Below are positions 37,740 to 46,236 of a DNA stretch of 64,000 bases, piece after piece (position 1 is the first letter of the stretch; each line of letters begins with the position of its first letter). The notes under the pieces are model-generated. The model was not told the DNA's origin, ran no database searches, and saw only the letters and a list, made by a program, of their open reading frames with translations. Source of the stretch: Exiguobacterium mexicanum (GTDB taxonomy: Bacteria > Bacillota > Bacilli > Exiguobacteriales > Exiguobacteriaceae); the NCBI RefSeq assembly GCF_005960665.1, contig NZ_CP040676.1:2357001-2421000 (forward strand). The letters run 5' to 3'. The translations under genes and the position numbers were made by a program.

Positions 37740-39074
37740 TTGGGGGAATTTTTGGACAGTCCCATGTTATTCAGCTTATTGATCGTCGCCCTGCTCATTT
37801 TCATGACCGCCTTTTTTGTGGCGGCTGAATTCTCGATTGTTAAAGTGCGCGGCGCCCGTCTTGACCAACTCGTGCTCGAGGGAAACAAACGGGCCTCTGT
37901 CGCCAAAAAGGTGATTGAAAACCTTGATGACTCGCTATCGGCTTCACAGTTCGGTATCACGCTCGCCGCACTCGGTCTCGGTTGGATCGGTGCGGATCAA
38001 ATCGAAGGGATGATTCAACCGCTTGTCGACCGCTTGAACGTATCGACATCGCTCGCTACCGTCCTATCCTTTTTGATTGCCTTCTTACTGATTGCCTTCT
38101 TGCACGTCGTCATCGGGGAACTGGTCCCGAAAACACTGGCCGTGCACGAAGCCGAGCGCTTGACACTGCTCGTCGCCCGACCGCTTTATTTCTTCACGAA
38201 ATTATTGTATCCGTTCATCCACGTGCTAAACGGCACAGCCCGGCTGACACTTCGCTTGTTCGGCGTACAGACGACGGCACAGGAGACGGCGCACTCGGAA
38301 GAAGAACTCAAAATCATCATGACCGAGAGTTTCCGCAGTGGAGAAATTAACGAGAATGAGCTCGCCTACGTTCAAAATATCTTCTCTTTCGACGAACGTG
38401 TCGCCAAAGACGCGATGGTCCCACGGATGAACATGGTGACCATCGACGAAGAAGACTCGATTGAGACGATTATCGCTACCGTCCAAGAGCACCAATATAC
38501 GCGCTATCCGGTCACCCGTGATGGTGACCGCGATGATGTGCTTGGCTTTATTAACGCTAAGCAGCTATTCACCGCTCAACTCGTCAAGAGCGACGCCCCG
38601 TTCGAATCGTTCATCCATCAACTCCCGCTCGTGACGGAGTTCACGCCGCTTCAAGAGGCAATGGTGAAAATGCAGAACGCGCGGACGATGATGTGTCTCG
38701 TCATCGACGAGTATGGGGGTACGGCGGGACTTCTCACGATTGAAGATATCCTCGAGGAAATCGTTGGGGAGATTCGTGATGAATTCGACCGTGACGAGCA
38801 AGCTGAAATCACCGAAGTCACACCCGGGCATTATCGCCTGTCCGGTCTCGTCTTGACGCAAGAGATCGAAGAACGGTTCGGCATCGAAATCGAGGATGAT
38901 GTCGATACGATCGGCGGCTTCGTCTTATCACAAAAAGCGAATGCACGTACTGGAGAACGCTTCGTCTTACCGGGCGAACATGAGCTGATTGTTCGTGAAA
39001 TCGACAATCACCGCATCGTTTTCGTCGATTTGATTTTGGCTCATAAAGACGAGATTCAACCTGAACTCGACTGA
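37740..39074 (+). CDS. CNNM/HlyC-CorC family membrane protein
   Basis: 444 residues: a DUF21 membrane domain (about 1-190, 3-4 spans, with FFVAAEFSIVKVR and AALGLGWIGADQIEGM), a CBS pair (about 210-335, MVPRMNMVTIDEED and CLVIDEYGGTAGLLTIEDILEEIVGEI) and a C-terminal CorC_HlyC domain. Members export or sense Mg2+/Co2+. The start is unsure: GGAGGTGA (37721-37728) points to TTG 37740, whereas ATG 37719 contains that SD itself. A CCCC/GGGG inverted repeat sits right at the TTG. Confidence 0.85.
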   Translation: MGEFLDSPMLFSLLIVALLIFMTAFFVAAEFSIVKVRGARLDQLVLEGNKRASVAKKVIENLDDSLSASQFGITLAALGLGWIGADQIEGMIQPLVDRLNVSTSLATVLSFLIAFLLIAFLHVVIGELVPKTLAVHEAERLTLLVARPLYFFTKLLYPFIHVLNGTARLTLRLFGVQTTAQETAHSEEELKIIMTESFRSGEINENELAYVQNIFSFDERVAKDAMVPRMNMVTIDEEDSIETIIATVQEHQYTRYPVTRDGDRDDVLGFINAKQLFTAQLVKSDAPFESFIHQLPLVTEFTPLQEAMVKMQNARTMMCLVIDEYGGTAGLLTIEDILEEIVGEIRDEFDRDEQAEITEVTPGHYRLSGLVLTQEIEERFGIEIEDDVDTIGGFVLSQKANARTGERFVLPGEHELIVREIDNHRIVFVDLILAHKDEIQPELD

Positions 39075-39085
39075 CCTATTAGACC

Positions 39086-39116
39086 GCTCTCCCCGAAAAA
39101 TCGGGGAGGGCTTTTC
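39086..39116 (+). terminator. Terminator after the CNNM/CorC gene
   Basis: An 11-bp stem (one G-T) GCTCTCCCCGA/TCGGGGAGGGC followed by TTTTCG. Confidence 0.82.
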
Positions 39117-39157
39117 GTAGACGGTCCGAACTGTCGCTATATTTTCAGACCTTGTCG

Positions 39158-39238
39158 TGATATACTGCACATATGTTGCTTATTTGAGTGCGTGTCACTC
39201 ATTGACACAACATCACCGAACAGTTCATGAATGTTCGG
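39158..39238 (+). promoter_or_regulatory. Extended -10 promoter and nested inverted repeats before the exonuclease gene
   Basis: TGATATACT (39158-39166) is an extended -10. Downstream are three inverted repeats: GAGTG/CACTC, an overlapping GTGTC/GACAC, and CCGAACA (39216-39222)/TGTTCGG (39232-39238) with a 9-nt spacer. The last resembles a stretched LexA or PurR half-site pair but fits neither consensus spacing. Confidence 0.4.
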
Positions 39239-39266
39239 TCCAACAACTACAGAAAGAAGGTTACGC

Positions 39267-40259
39267 ATGGAACGTAAACTATTTTTAATTGACGGAAACT
39301 CCATGCTGGCCAGTGCCTATTACGGTGCCGCCGCGAGCCGAACGAAAAAAGGACGCGAGGTATCTAAAAACGATCGGAGTGCCGTCATCGGTATGACCGG
39401 CCTCATCCGGACGATTCTACGTAGACATCGTCCGACTCATTTTGTCGTCGTGTGGGACGTCTCACGTGAAACATTATGGCGCCGCGAGCTTTATCCAGGC
39501 TATAAACGCCGTCGCCGCCAGACACCACCCGAGTTGAAAGCTCAAATGGAACTCATGCGCCAATTGCTTGAAGATAGCGGGATTCCGCAATATCAAGTCG
39601 AAGGCTATGAAGGAGAAGATTTGATCGCTCATATCGCTCGGAAGTTTAGCTGTAGCGCTCCTGTCGTCATCATGACGAAAGACAAGGACTTGCTTCAGCT
39701 CGTGAGCCCACGCATCACCGTTTGGCTTCAAACGCAAGAGTTGCAACAAATGCAGGCTCGTTGCGACATCAAAGACAATCGCCCGCTCCCGCTCAAGCGA
39801 CATCTCGAGATTCGTCCTGAGGAGATTGCGGCGTTGTACGAAGGATTGAAGCCAAAACAGCTCTCAGCAGTCAAAGCATTGACAGGAGACCGTTCAGACG
39901 GGATCCCGCCTGTGGCCGGATTGGACGAAAGCCAATCGGTCCAGTTGATCAAACGCTTTGGTTCGCTTGATAAGCTCTATACGGCGCTAAGCGTCAAAGG
40001 CGACAAACGACAATTAATCAATGAAACGATCGCGGCACTGACGTCAGAAGAAGTGCCCCGTAACTTGAGACGCACACGTAAAAAGGCCGAGCGCAACATG
40101 GAGCTCGTCCGTCTCGATGTCACGGTGCCAGAACTCGAACACTTGAAACTCGCTCATCTTGAGCTCAGTATCAATTCAAAACGTGTCGAACAAGCGTATC
40201 AAAAACGCGGCATTCGCCTCTCGTTTGATTCGAGTCAAAAGAAAATTTCAGCACGCTAA
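39267..40259 (+). CDS. 5'-3' exonuclease of the Pol I N-domain (YpcP-like) family
   Basis: 330 residues, stand-alone FEN/Pol I-type nuclease. LIDGNSMLASAYYGA (first metal Asp), VVWDVSRETLWRRELYPGYKRRR, VEGYEGEDLIAHIARKF, VIMTKDKDLLQLVS and the H3TH stretch ALTGDRSDGIPPVAGL all match. It probably acts in RNA primer or flap removal. ATG 39267 follows AGAAAGAAGG. The C-terminal 50 residues are basic and less conserved. Confidence 0.88.
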   Translation: MERKLFLIDGNSMLASAYYGAAASRTKKGREVSKNDRSAVIGMTGLIRTILRRHRPTHFVVVWDVSRETLWRRELYPGYKRRRRQTPPELKAQMELMRQLLEDSGIPQYQVEGYEGEDLIAHIARKFSCSAPVVIMTKDKDLLQLVSPRITVWLQTQELQQMQARCDIKDNRPLPLKRHLEIRPEEIAALYEGLKPKQLSAVKALTGDRSDGIPPVAGLDESQSVQLIKRFGSLDKLYTALSVKGDKRQLINETIAALTSEEVPRNLRRTRKKAERNMELVRLDVTVPELEHLKLAHLELSINSKRVEQAYQKRGIRLSFDSSQKKISAR

Positions 40260-40290
40260 AAAAGCGCGGACAATTAGTCCACGCTTTTTA
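40259..40290. terminator. Bidirectional terminator
   Basis: A stem AAAGCGCGGAC/GTCCACGCTTT with one C-A mismatch and a 5-nt loop between convergent exonuclease and catE genes. Confidence 0.75.
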
Positions 40291-41074
40291 TATTTACCTT
40301 GATGCCATCATCGTCGGTGAGCGACCATTCCGGTGTCGTCCCGCCAAGCGCGCGGTTTGTCTCTGCGTCGACCAAAAGCGTCCACGCCTCCAGACCGGCC
40401 TCTTGTCCCATCGCCTGGCTCGGCCGGGCCCAGACGTTCGTCCCGATATGGTGATGATACCCGTCGGCCGCTAAAAATAAGGCGCCTGGATACGAATCGG
40501 TCGTCACCGTGAAACCGAGACGATCTTGATAGAATAATTTTGCCGCTTCTAGGGAACGTACTTTGAAGTGGACATGCCCCATCGTCGTCCCGTTCGGAAG
40601 GCCCGTGAACGGACGGTCGGCCGCCGCCTCGAGCATCGATTCATATTCAACCGGGTCCGTCGACATCTTCACATGACCGTTCGCTTCATATTCCCACTGC
40701 TCTCGGGGACGATCCGCGTAGAGCTCGATGCCGTTGCCTTCCGGGTCGCTCAAATAAAACGCCTCGCTGACCAAATGATCACCTTGGCCGACTTCAATCC
40801 GTTGCTCAATCAAATGACGAAGAATCCGTCCGAGTTCGACACGGTCCGGCAATAAAATGGCCATATGGAACAAGCCGGCTGCCCGTGGATTCAGACGAAC
40901 ACCCTTCACTTCATGTAAGACGACGAGCGCCATTTCGTTCGTTCCGAGCGTGACGCGATGTTCTGACGTCTCGAGTACATCCATTCCGATGACGTGCTCA
41001 TAATACGTTTTCATCGTTTCTAAATCATTGACGCGCAGCGTGACAGCGCCGAGTTGTATGTTTGTTAATTTCAT
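40274..41074 (-). CDS. catE: VOC family catechol-2,3-dioxygenase (CatE-like)
   Basis: 266 residues with two vicinal-oxygen-chelate modules. The first begins at LGAVTLRVNDLETMKTYYEHVIG, the second at GHVHFKVRSLEAAKLFYQDRLGF. Metal ligands are expected at His in the second module (GHVHF and GYHHHIG) and the late Glu (EAWTLLV is a candidate). It is similar to Bacillus CatE, which cleaves catechol and protects from thiol/quinone stress. The divergent HxlR-type gene fits the CatR regulation model. Confidence 0.82.
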   Translation of the reverse strand: MKLTNIQLGAVTLRVNDLETMKTYYEHVIGMDVLETSEHRVTLGTNEMALVVLHEVKGVRLNPRAAGLFHMAILLPDRVELGRILRHLIEQRIEVGQGDHLVSEAFYLSDPEGNGIELYADRPREQWEYEANGHVKMSTDPVEYESMLEAAADRPFTGLPNGTTMGHVHFKVRSLEAAKLFYQDRLGFTVTTDSYPGALFLAADGYHHHIGTNVWARPSQAMGQEAGLEAWTLLVDAETNRALGGTTPEWSLTDDDGIKVNIKSVD

Positions 41075-41180
41075 AGTTAATCACCTCTGTCCTCAGTATA
41101 CTCGCTAAGTAGGATCGACAGAAGACGGCACAAAAAGGTGGTATAGTTACCTAAAGGATACTTAGAGAGGAGTGAGGCAG

Positions 41181-41507
41181 ATGCCACTGATTTCAAGCTG
41201 TGAGGTCGATACCGCACTCGAGATGATCACGGGAAAATGGAAACCATCGATTTTACTCGCACTCATCAACGAAGACACGTTGCGGTTCAGCGAATTGAAA
41301 CGTTCCCTTCCGAACATCAGTCAAAAGATTTTGACGGCCCAGCTCCGCGATTTAGAGGAGCAAGACATCATCATCCGGACCGTCTATCCGGAGGTGCCGC
41401 CTCGTGTCGACTATCGCTTGAGCGAGTATGGGAAAACGCTCATCCCGGTGCTCGAGACGATGAACGCCTGGGGCATTCAACACGCCGAACGCATGCGCAA
41501 CAAATAA
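41181..41507 (+). CDS. HxlR family (DUF24) winged-helix regulator
   Basis: 108 residues: SSCEVDTALEMITGKWKPSILLAL, FSELKRSLPNISQKILTAQLRDLEEQDII and VDYRLSEYGKTLIPVLE are the HxlR signature. Cys near the N-terminus (C11 of CEVD) matches the redox-sensing Cys of HypR/CatR-like members. ATG 41181 lies 9 nt after GAGAGGAG. It is divergent from catE across about 106 nt and probably represses it in response to quinones or catechol. Confidence 0.88.
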   Translation: MPLISSCEVDTALEMITGKWKPSILLALINEDTLRFSELKRSLPNISQKILTAQLRDLEEQDIIIRTVYPEVPPRVDYRLSEYGKTLIPVLETMNAWGIQHAERMRNK

Positions 41508-41570
41508 TTGTCCACATGTGGATAACCCATTTCCGCAACATTATCTATCACTTATCCACAGGAGGCTCAC

Positions 41571-42578
41571 ATGATTCGTTATCCACAGTTAACCGGTCAT
41601 CACTTCGGTGTGACGGCCCCTTCATCGGGTGTTCCTGCTGAACTGCACAAGTTGCTCCACGAGGCCGAAGCCACATTCACCCGCCATGGCTTCACGCTCC
41701 AATTTGAACCATCGGTCTGGACGCAGGACAAAGCGAAATCGGCACCGGCAGAAGTCCGGGCCGATGAGTTGACGCGCTTGTTCCATGACGAGGCCATTGA
41801 CCTGATTATTCCGCCATGGGGCGGCGTCTTATTGATCGAGCTATTAGACACCATCGACTGGGATGCGCTCCCGCCGAAATGGATGCTCGGATATTCGGAC
41901 GTCAGCTTATTTTTATTCGTATACACACTCAAGACCGGCATCGCCTCGGCCCACGGCACAAACCTCGTCGACCTGCGCGGCGAAGAATGGGACGCGACGA
42001 GCTCGCGTTGGCTCGACGTCGTATCGGCGAAAGAAGGCGAGACAGTCATCCAGCTCGCCTCGGAACAGTTCCAAAAAGAGTGGCAGCATGAGAACCCGAG
42101 CCCTCATGTGTATCACTTGACCGAGCCGACCGAATGGAAATCACTCGGCGGGACGGAAGCGACCGGGCGATTGCTCGGCGGCTGTATCGACGTCTTGTTG
42201 CATACGATCGGCACACCGTATGGCGACGTCGCTACGTTCCAACAGATTCATTTGAACGGGGAACCGATTCTTTGGTATTTCGAGAACGCCGAGCTCGATG
42301 TACCGGCACTCAAACGGACCCTGCTTCAAATGAAGTGGGCCGGTTGGTTCGATCATACGTCTGGCATTCTGTTCGGACGCAGTGCGGCCCAACAGCCCGT
42401 CCAAGGCTACACGGCAGAGGACGTGTATACGGAACTACAGGCATTGCTCGACGTTCCTGTCATCTACGACATCGACTGCGGACACGTCCCGCCGCAAATG
42501 ACACTGATCAACGGTGCCCATGCCTCGATTCAAGTCGAGAACGGCAAAGGGACACTCGTCCAAACGTTCAAGGGCTGA
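41571..42578 (+). CDS. S66 family peptidase (LD-carboxypeptidase/MccF-like)
   Basis: 335 residues. The nucleophile Ser is in LGYSDVS (S109), the WGG motif precedes it (IIPPWGGVLLIELLD), and the Glu and His of the triad are expected around GGCIDVLLHTIGTPYG and DIDCGHVPPQ. Members either trim peptidoglycan tetrapeptides or, like MccF, hydrolyse acylated adenylates such as microcin C. It has no signal peptide, favouring the cytosolic MccF-like or recycling role. The RBS is ACAGGAGG. Confidence 0.87.
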   Translation: MIRYPQLTGHHFGVTAPSSGVPAELHKLLHEAEATFTRHGFTLQFEPSVWTQDKAKSAPAEVRADELTRLFHDEAIDLIIPPWGGVLLIELLDTIDWDALPPKWMLGYSDVSLFLFVYTLKTGIASAHGTNLVDLRGEEWDATSSRWLDVVSAKEGETVIQLASEQFQKEWQHENPSPHVYHLTEPTEWKSLGGTEATGRLLGGCIDVLLHTIGTPYGDVATFQQIHLNGEPILWYFENAELDVPALKRTLLQMKWAGWFDHTSGILFGRSAAQQPVQGYTAEDVYTELQALLDVPVIYDIDCGHVPPQMTLINGAHASIQVENGKGTLVQTFKG

Positions 42579-42595
42579 CGCGTCAGCCCTTGATT
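42570..42595. terminator. Bidirectional terminator overlapping both stops
   Basis: A 9-bp stem AAGGGCTGA/TCAGCCCTT with loop CGCG overlaps the S66 stop and the 3' end of the XRE-TPR gene. Confidence 0.7.
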
Positions 42596-43773
42596 TGTTG
42601 TAACAGCTCAGTCAAATGTGTCCGGTAAAATCCTTCTGGGAGCTTTTCGACGGCTTCACGAATAAACGGGATTAACTTATCCCCACATCCGTAGCTCGCC
42701 CCAATCAGCACACCCTCGAAATACACGGCCTGGTCAATCAAACTATGTGCCTTCCAATCATCCATTCCTTCCCATAGACGGTCGAACGCCTTGTCCCCTG
42801 TTTCTTTTTCCCCTTTCATCGCGTAGTAGACGCCTTTTGACATTTCAATCGCGGCGATGAATGGGTAATCTTCAGCTAGCAGTCGTTCCATTTCTTCGAT
42901 ATGTCGTCCTAGGTGTTCGACACGACGATAATGGATAGCATAGAGCGCTTCTGACAATGCGAGTCTTACTTTTGCGACGTGATCGTCCGTGAACTGAATG
43001 TATTGTCTCGCTTTCACAAATGCTTCATCGATTCGCTGTTCGTCCTTCAAATACAGCGAACATAACGCGATGGTCCGATATACATCATCCGCTCGATAGT
43101 ACGTTCGTGTCTGATGCATATATTGAAGCGCATCATCTAAATGACGAATAGCTCCTGACAAATCGCCTTCATACGTCAGCTCTTTCATAACGAGTAGCAT
43201 CGCATATTCGATTCGGGTTCTCGAAGACATGTTTCGCACATCTAACCATTCCATTCGATTGATTTGCGCGCTAGCTTCCTCGAACTCATTCCATAAAATG
43301 TGATAAAACGCTTTTCCAACAAGCGCCATCGCTAGCTCATCTCTTTCCCCGAGTCGCTCAAATAAGGTGATGGCACGCTCATAAAACGTTAACAGTTCAG
43401 CCCGTTTGTCGCTATATCTCAATTGGTCTCCCATAATGATATAGGCACGACCTTGCCATACTGAGTTCATCTCGGGCTCTAGGTACGGAGTGAGTGCTTC
43501 ATGCGTGGCTTTTTCAGTCCACTGATCGAGCGTCAATTGCGCATATTCAATCTCTTCGACGATTTTCTGTAAGTCCTCCTCGCGAGGATCGACGAGCAAT
43601 GACTGTACCGACACGTCGAGTCGTTTCGCGATTTCACGAAGGCTGCGCATCGACGTCTCTGCTTTGCCGTTCTCAATCATACTGAGCATCGATTTCGTGA
43701 TGATGCCTTCAGCGAGCTGGCTTTGCGTCAGTTTTTTTTCTTTGCGTAATGCTTTAATCCGTTGTCCAATCAT
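42583..43773 (-). CDS. XRE-family regulator with TPR-like C-terminus (RRNPP-like)
   Basis: 396 residues. HTH_3 domain at 1-60 (MIGQRIKALRKEKKLTQSQLAEG, TKSMLSMIENGKA) followed by about 330 residues of helical repeats with TPR character, for example AELLTFYERAITLFERLGERDELA. This is the architecture of PlcR/Rgg/NprR-type peptide-sensing regulators. No small secreted-peptide gene is evident beside it. It is divergent from an MFS transporter, and each promoter side carries one copy of a 22-bp operator. Confidence 0.85.
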   Translation of the reverse strand: MIGQRIKALRKEKKLTQSQLAEGIITKSMLSMIENGKAETSMRSLREIAKRLDVSVQSLLVDPREEDLQKIVEEIEYAQLTLDQWTEKATHEALTPYLEPEMNSVWQGRAYIIMGDQLRYSDKRAELLTFYERAITLFERLGERDELAMALVGKAFYHILWNEFEEASAQINRMEWLDVRNMSSRTRIEYAMLLVMKELTYEGDLSGAIRHLDDALQYMHQTRTYYRADDVYRTIALCSLYLKDEQRIDEAFVKARQYIQFTDDHVAKVRLALSEALYAIHYRRVEHLGRHIEEMERLLAEDYPFIAAIEMSKGVYYAMKGEKETGDKAFDRLWEGMDDWKAHSLIDQAVYFEGVLIGASYGCGDKLIPFIREAVEKLPEGFYRTHLTELLQQIKG

Positions 43774-43787
43774 AGAGCACCTCTTAA

Positions 43788-43809
43788 AAGTTAAATTTAA
43801 TTGAACTTA
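43788..43809. promoter_or_regulatory. Operator copy 1 in the XRE-TPR/MFS intergenic region
   Basis: A 22-nt imperfect palindrome with AAGTT and AACTT arms. It starts 15 nt upstream of the XRE-TPR start. It is identical to copy 2 except for three central bases (positions 10-12). Confidence 0.7.
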
Positions 43810-43842
43810 TTGTATACAAATCGAGTGTCATCGTTTACTATA

Positions 43843-43864
43843 AAGTTAAATCAGATTGAACTTA
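43843..43864. promoter_or_regulatory. Operator copy 2 in the XRE-TPR/MFS intergenic region
   Basis: The same 22-nt palindrome, centred 55 nt from copy 1 and ending 19 nt before the MFS start. A TACTAT -10-like hexamer overlaps its left edge. Confidence 0.7.
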
Positions 43865-43883
43865 ACTGTAAAGGAGAATCGAT

Positions 43884-45137
43884 ATGACGACCACTTCATC
43901 AAACTTGTATGTATTATTGCTCGGAAAATTCATGTCGTTGTTTGCATCCAGTCTCTTCACCTTCGTCGCCGGATTGACCGTCCTGACCACATCTGGCTCG
44001 GGACTACAGTTCGCGCTCGTCCTACTCGCCGGCACAGTACCGCGCGTTTTATTATCTCCGTTTGCCGGGGCATTCGCCGACAAATTGAATCGCAAACGCG
44101 TGATTATCACGATGGAGTCAGTAAACGCCTTATTATTTTTGGTTGCTGGCATCGCGAGTCTCGTTTGGACGTTCGGCGTACCTGCTTTCTTGATTATCAC
44201 ATGTCTGCTCTCTATCGTCTCGACTTTCTTATCGGTCACGTTGTCGAGTTCGATTCCGCTCTTGTTCAATCAGGGAGAACTTCAACGCGCCAACTCATTG
44301 ATTCAAACTGTCATTTCCGTTTCGAGCATCGGTACACCATTGTTAGCGGGTGCCTTGTTCAAACTGTTACCGATCTCGACCTTCCTGCTCAGTTCATCCC
44401 TCTTGTTTGTTATCGCCGCCCTTGTCGCTTCTCGTCTCACGTTCCGAACGCATGAACGCATCTCTTCTAACCAATCGACATGGGACGACGTCCGGTCCGG
44501 CTTCCGCTATTTGAAACAACAACGGGTATTATGGACATTGACCGTTCTTGCCGCCTTGCTCAACTTCTTCTTCGTCGCCTCAGAAATTTTGTTTCCTATT
44601 GTCGCTTTACAGGAAATCGGTGTCAGTCCCCTCCAGTTTGGCTTTTTAGAGAGCATGTTCGCCGTCGGCTTTTTAGTCGCCTCGCTCGCCCATGCGTTAC
44701 CGGTCTTTCAAATCAAGCATCGGCTAGCCACGACCCGAACCGCGCTAATCATTATCAGTTGCCTCTTTATCGGACCGGCCGTCCCGCTCTATTTTGACTT
44801 CTCAGTCACACCAGCTATCGTCTTCTTCGCTGGTTTCGCCTTATTAAGCGGATTCTTCATCATCCGCGTCAATATCCCCATCCATCTCTATTTACAGACG
44901 AACACGGAACCAAGTTATCTCGGTCGCGTGATCGGTGTTCTCGAATCCCTCGCCATGGGCATCACACCGTTCGGATTCATCGTGTTTGGCCTATTGAGCG
45001 AATGGATGCCGGTCGCTTCACTCTATACGATTTGTATGCTCTGCCTGCTCACCATTACGTTGTTCGCGATGTATCGGATCCGTCACGACATCGCTGCCGA
45101 AAAAGCAAATGTGTCAGCGAAAGCAGAAAGTGCGTGA
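43884..45137 (+). CDS. MFS transporter regulated by the divergent XRE-TPR protein
   Basis: 417 residues, 12 spans, of the MFS_3/EntS-like group: LLSPFAGAFADKLNRKRVII is the loop 2-3 motif, and FQIKHR and IRVNIPIHLYLQ are in the C-half. Exporters of this group move macrolides, siderophores or peptides. The substrate is unknown. ATG 43884 follows AAAGGAGAA. The shared duplicated operator suggests the neighbouring regulator controls it, and peptide export would fit an RRNPP-type circuit; this is inference. Confidence 0.85.
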   Translation: MTTTSSNLYVLLLGKFMSLFASSLFTFVAGLTVLTTSGSGLQFALVLLAGTVPRVLLSPFAGAFADKLNRKRVIITMESVNALLFLVAGIASLVWTFGVPAFLIITCLLSIVSTFLSVTLSSSIPLLFNQGELQRANSLIQTVISVSSIGTPLLAGALFKLLPISTFLLSSSLLFVIAALVASRLTFRTHERISSNQSTWDDVRSGFRYLKQQRVLWTLTVLAALLNFFFVASEILFPIVALQEIGVSPLQFGFLESMFAVGFLVASLAHALPVFQIKHRLATTRTALIIISCLFIGPAVPLYFDFSVTPAIVFFAGFALLSGFFIIRVNIPIHLYLQTNTEPSYLGRVIGVLESLAMGITPFGFIVFGLLSEWMPVASLYTICMLCLLTITLFAMYRIRHDIAAEKANVSAKAESA

Positions 45138-45142
45138 ACACA

Positions 45143-45178
45143 AAAAGACATCGAACGTTTTTCAGTTCGATGTCTTTT
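45143..45178. terminator. Bidirectional terminator
   Basis: A 14-bp perfect stem AAAAGACATCGAAC/GTTCGATGTCTTTT between the MFS gene and convergent DUF3817 gene. Confidence 0.85.
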
Positions 45179-45458
45179 CTGTTGATGGAAGGACGCGTTT
45201 CTCTAACAAGAACGGTCCGAGTGGGATGACCGACGCCATGACGGCGAGGACCAACACTTTGAAGCCCCAGTTGAAACGCCATGCCATATAGACGGCTGCC
45301 GCCACGTAAGCGACGAACAGGAAACCATGGGCGGCGCCGACGATACTGACAGCGAGCGGCATGCCCGCCAAATACTTGAGCGGCATCGCGATGAGCAACA
45401 AGAGTAAGAAAGACACTCCTTCTGTGTATCCGAGCCATTTAAAATGTGTCGCGTTCAT
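45162..45458 (-). CDS. DUF3817 family membrane protein
   Basis: 98 residues with three spans. GYTEGVSFLLLLLIAMPLKY, VGAAHGFLFVAYVAA and the terminal SVIPLGPFLLEKRVL match the DUF3817 family, whose role is unknown. ATG 45458 follows AAAAGGAGAA with 7-nt spacing; the longer frame to 45476 lacks an SD. Confidence 0.85.
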   Translation of the reverse strand: MNATHFKWLGYTEGVSFLLLLLIAMPLKYLAGMPLAVSIVGAAHGFLFVAYVAAAVYMAWRFNWGFKVLVLAVMASVIPLGPFLLEKRVLPSTEKTSN

Positions 45459-45540
45459 ATTCGTTCTCCTTTTCAATCGATGCTACGTTCATCGTAGCCG
45501 AAAGTGGTGAGGTTTGTCACAGGAGAACGTCATAAAGTCG

Positions 45541-46044
45541 TTACGCTATTTGACGATTTGGTGAACGATGCATGACTTTTGTTTCCACGAACTTGCGAAG
45601 GAACAATCCATCGACGCCAAGTTTACCAGCATTGTAGCCTGCGACGAGAATGAGGACTGATACGATTAACATCGTCGGGTTCGTGCTGACCGTACCTGAG
45701 AGCAAGAACGCCATGTTCATGACGAGACCGAAGAAGGCTGCGCTACGTGTGAGGGCACCCACTAAGAGTCCAAGACCGACTAGGAATTCACCGTATGGGA
45801 TCAACACATCGAACAAGGCTGCGTTCGGGATGGCGAAGTTTTCAAGGAATGCTGCCCACCAACCGGCAACGGCTGGGTGATCACCCGTGGCGAGAGAAGC
45901 TGCGTTTTGAAGATATCCTTCTGAACCAAATCCGCCTGTGATTTTGCCCCAACCTGCTGTGAGCCAGTGATAGCCGAGCCAGACGCGAAGGACTGTCAAA
46001 ATACCGGTGGCGACGTTGTGGTTCTGCCAAAATTTTGTGAACAT
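45541..46044 (-). CDS. DoxX family membrane protein
   Basis: 167 residues, four spans. LRVWLGYHWLTAGWGKITGGF, IPYGEFLVGLGLLVGALTR and MNMAFLLSGTVSTNPTML match the DoxX/terminal-quinol-oxidase-like group. Members are linked to redox homeostasis. ATG 46044 follows AAGGAGG. A TGTGA-N6-TCACA palindrome lies upstream, suggesting oxygen or redox control. Confidence 0.88.
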   Translation of the reverse strand: MFTKFWQNHNVATGILTVLRVWLGYHWLTAGWGKITGGFGSEGYLQNAASLATGDHPAVAGWWAAFLENFAIPNAALFDVLIPYGEFLVGLGLLVGALTRSAAFFGLVMNMAFLLSGTVSTNPTMLIVSVLILVAGYNAGKLGVDGLFLRKFVETKVMHRSPNRQIA

Positions 46045-46082
46045 GATAATTCCTCCTTAGAATGAGTGAATGATGACTTATA

Positions 46083-46098
46083 TGTGATTACATTCACA
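46083..46098. promoter_or_regulatory. Fnr/Rex-like palindrome upstream of doxX
   Basis: TGTGATTACATTCACA is a perfect TGTGA-N6-TCACA site, the Bacillus Fnr consensus. Read on the minus strand with one more base it also gives TTGTGAA-N4-ATCACAT, 12 of 14 matches to the Rex box. A TATATT -10-like element on the minus strand sits beside it. Confidence 0.6.
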
Positions 46099-46202
46099 AT
46101 ATACCATCCATGTTCATCTTTTCACATAGGTTAGGACAAAAGTTCACGTTTCGTTCATATGTGCGTCACAGGTCAGTCACTTTTTGGAAATTAGTCAATT
46201 CG

Positions 46203-46229
46203 AAAAGGACGTCCGCGAGGGACGTCCTT
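46203..46229 (-). terminator. Terminator of the stress-protein gene
   Basis: A 10-bp stem AAGGACGTCC/GGACGTCCTT with a 5-nt loop, followed by TTTTC on the minus strand. Confidence 0.75.
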
Positions 46230-46236
46230 GTTTGAG

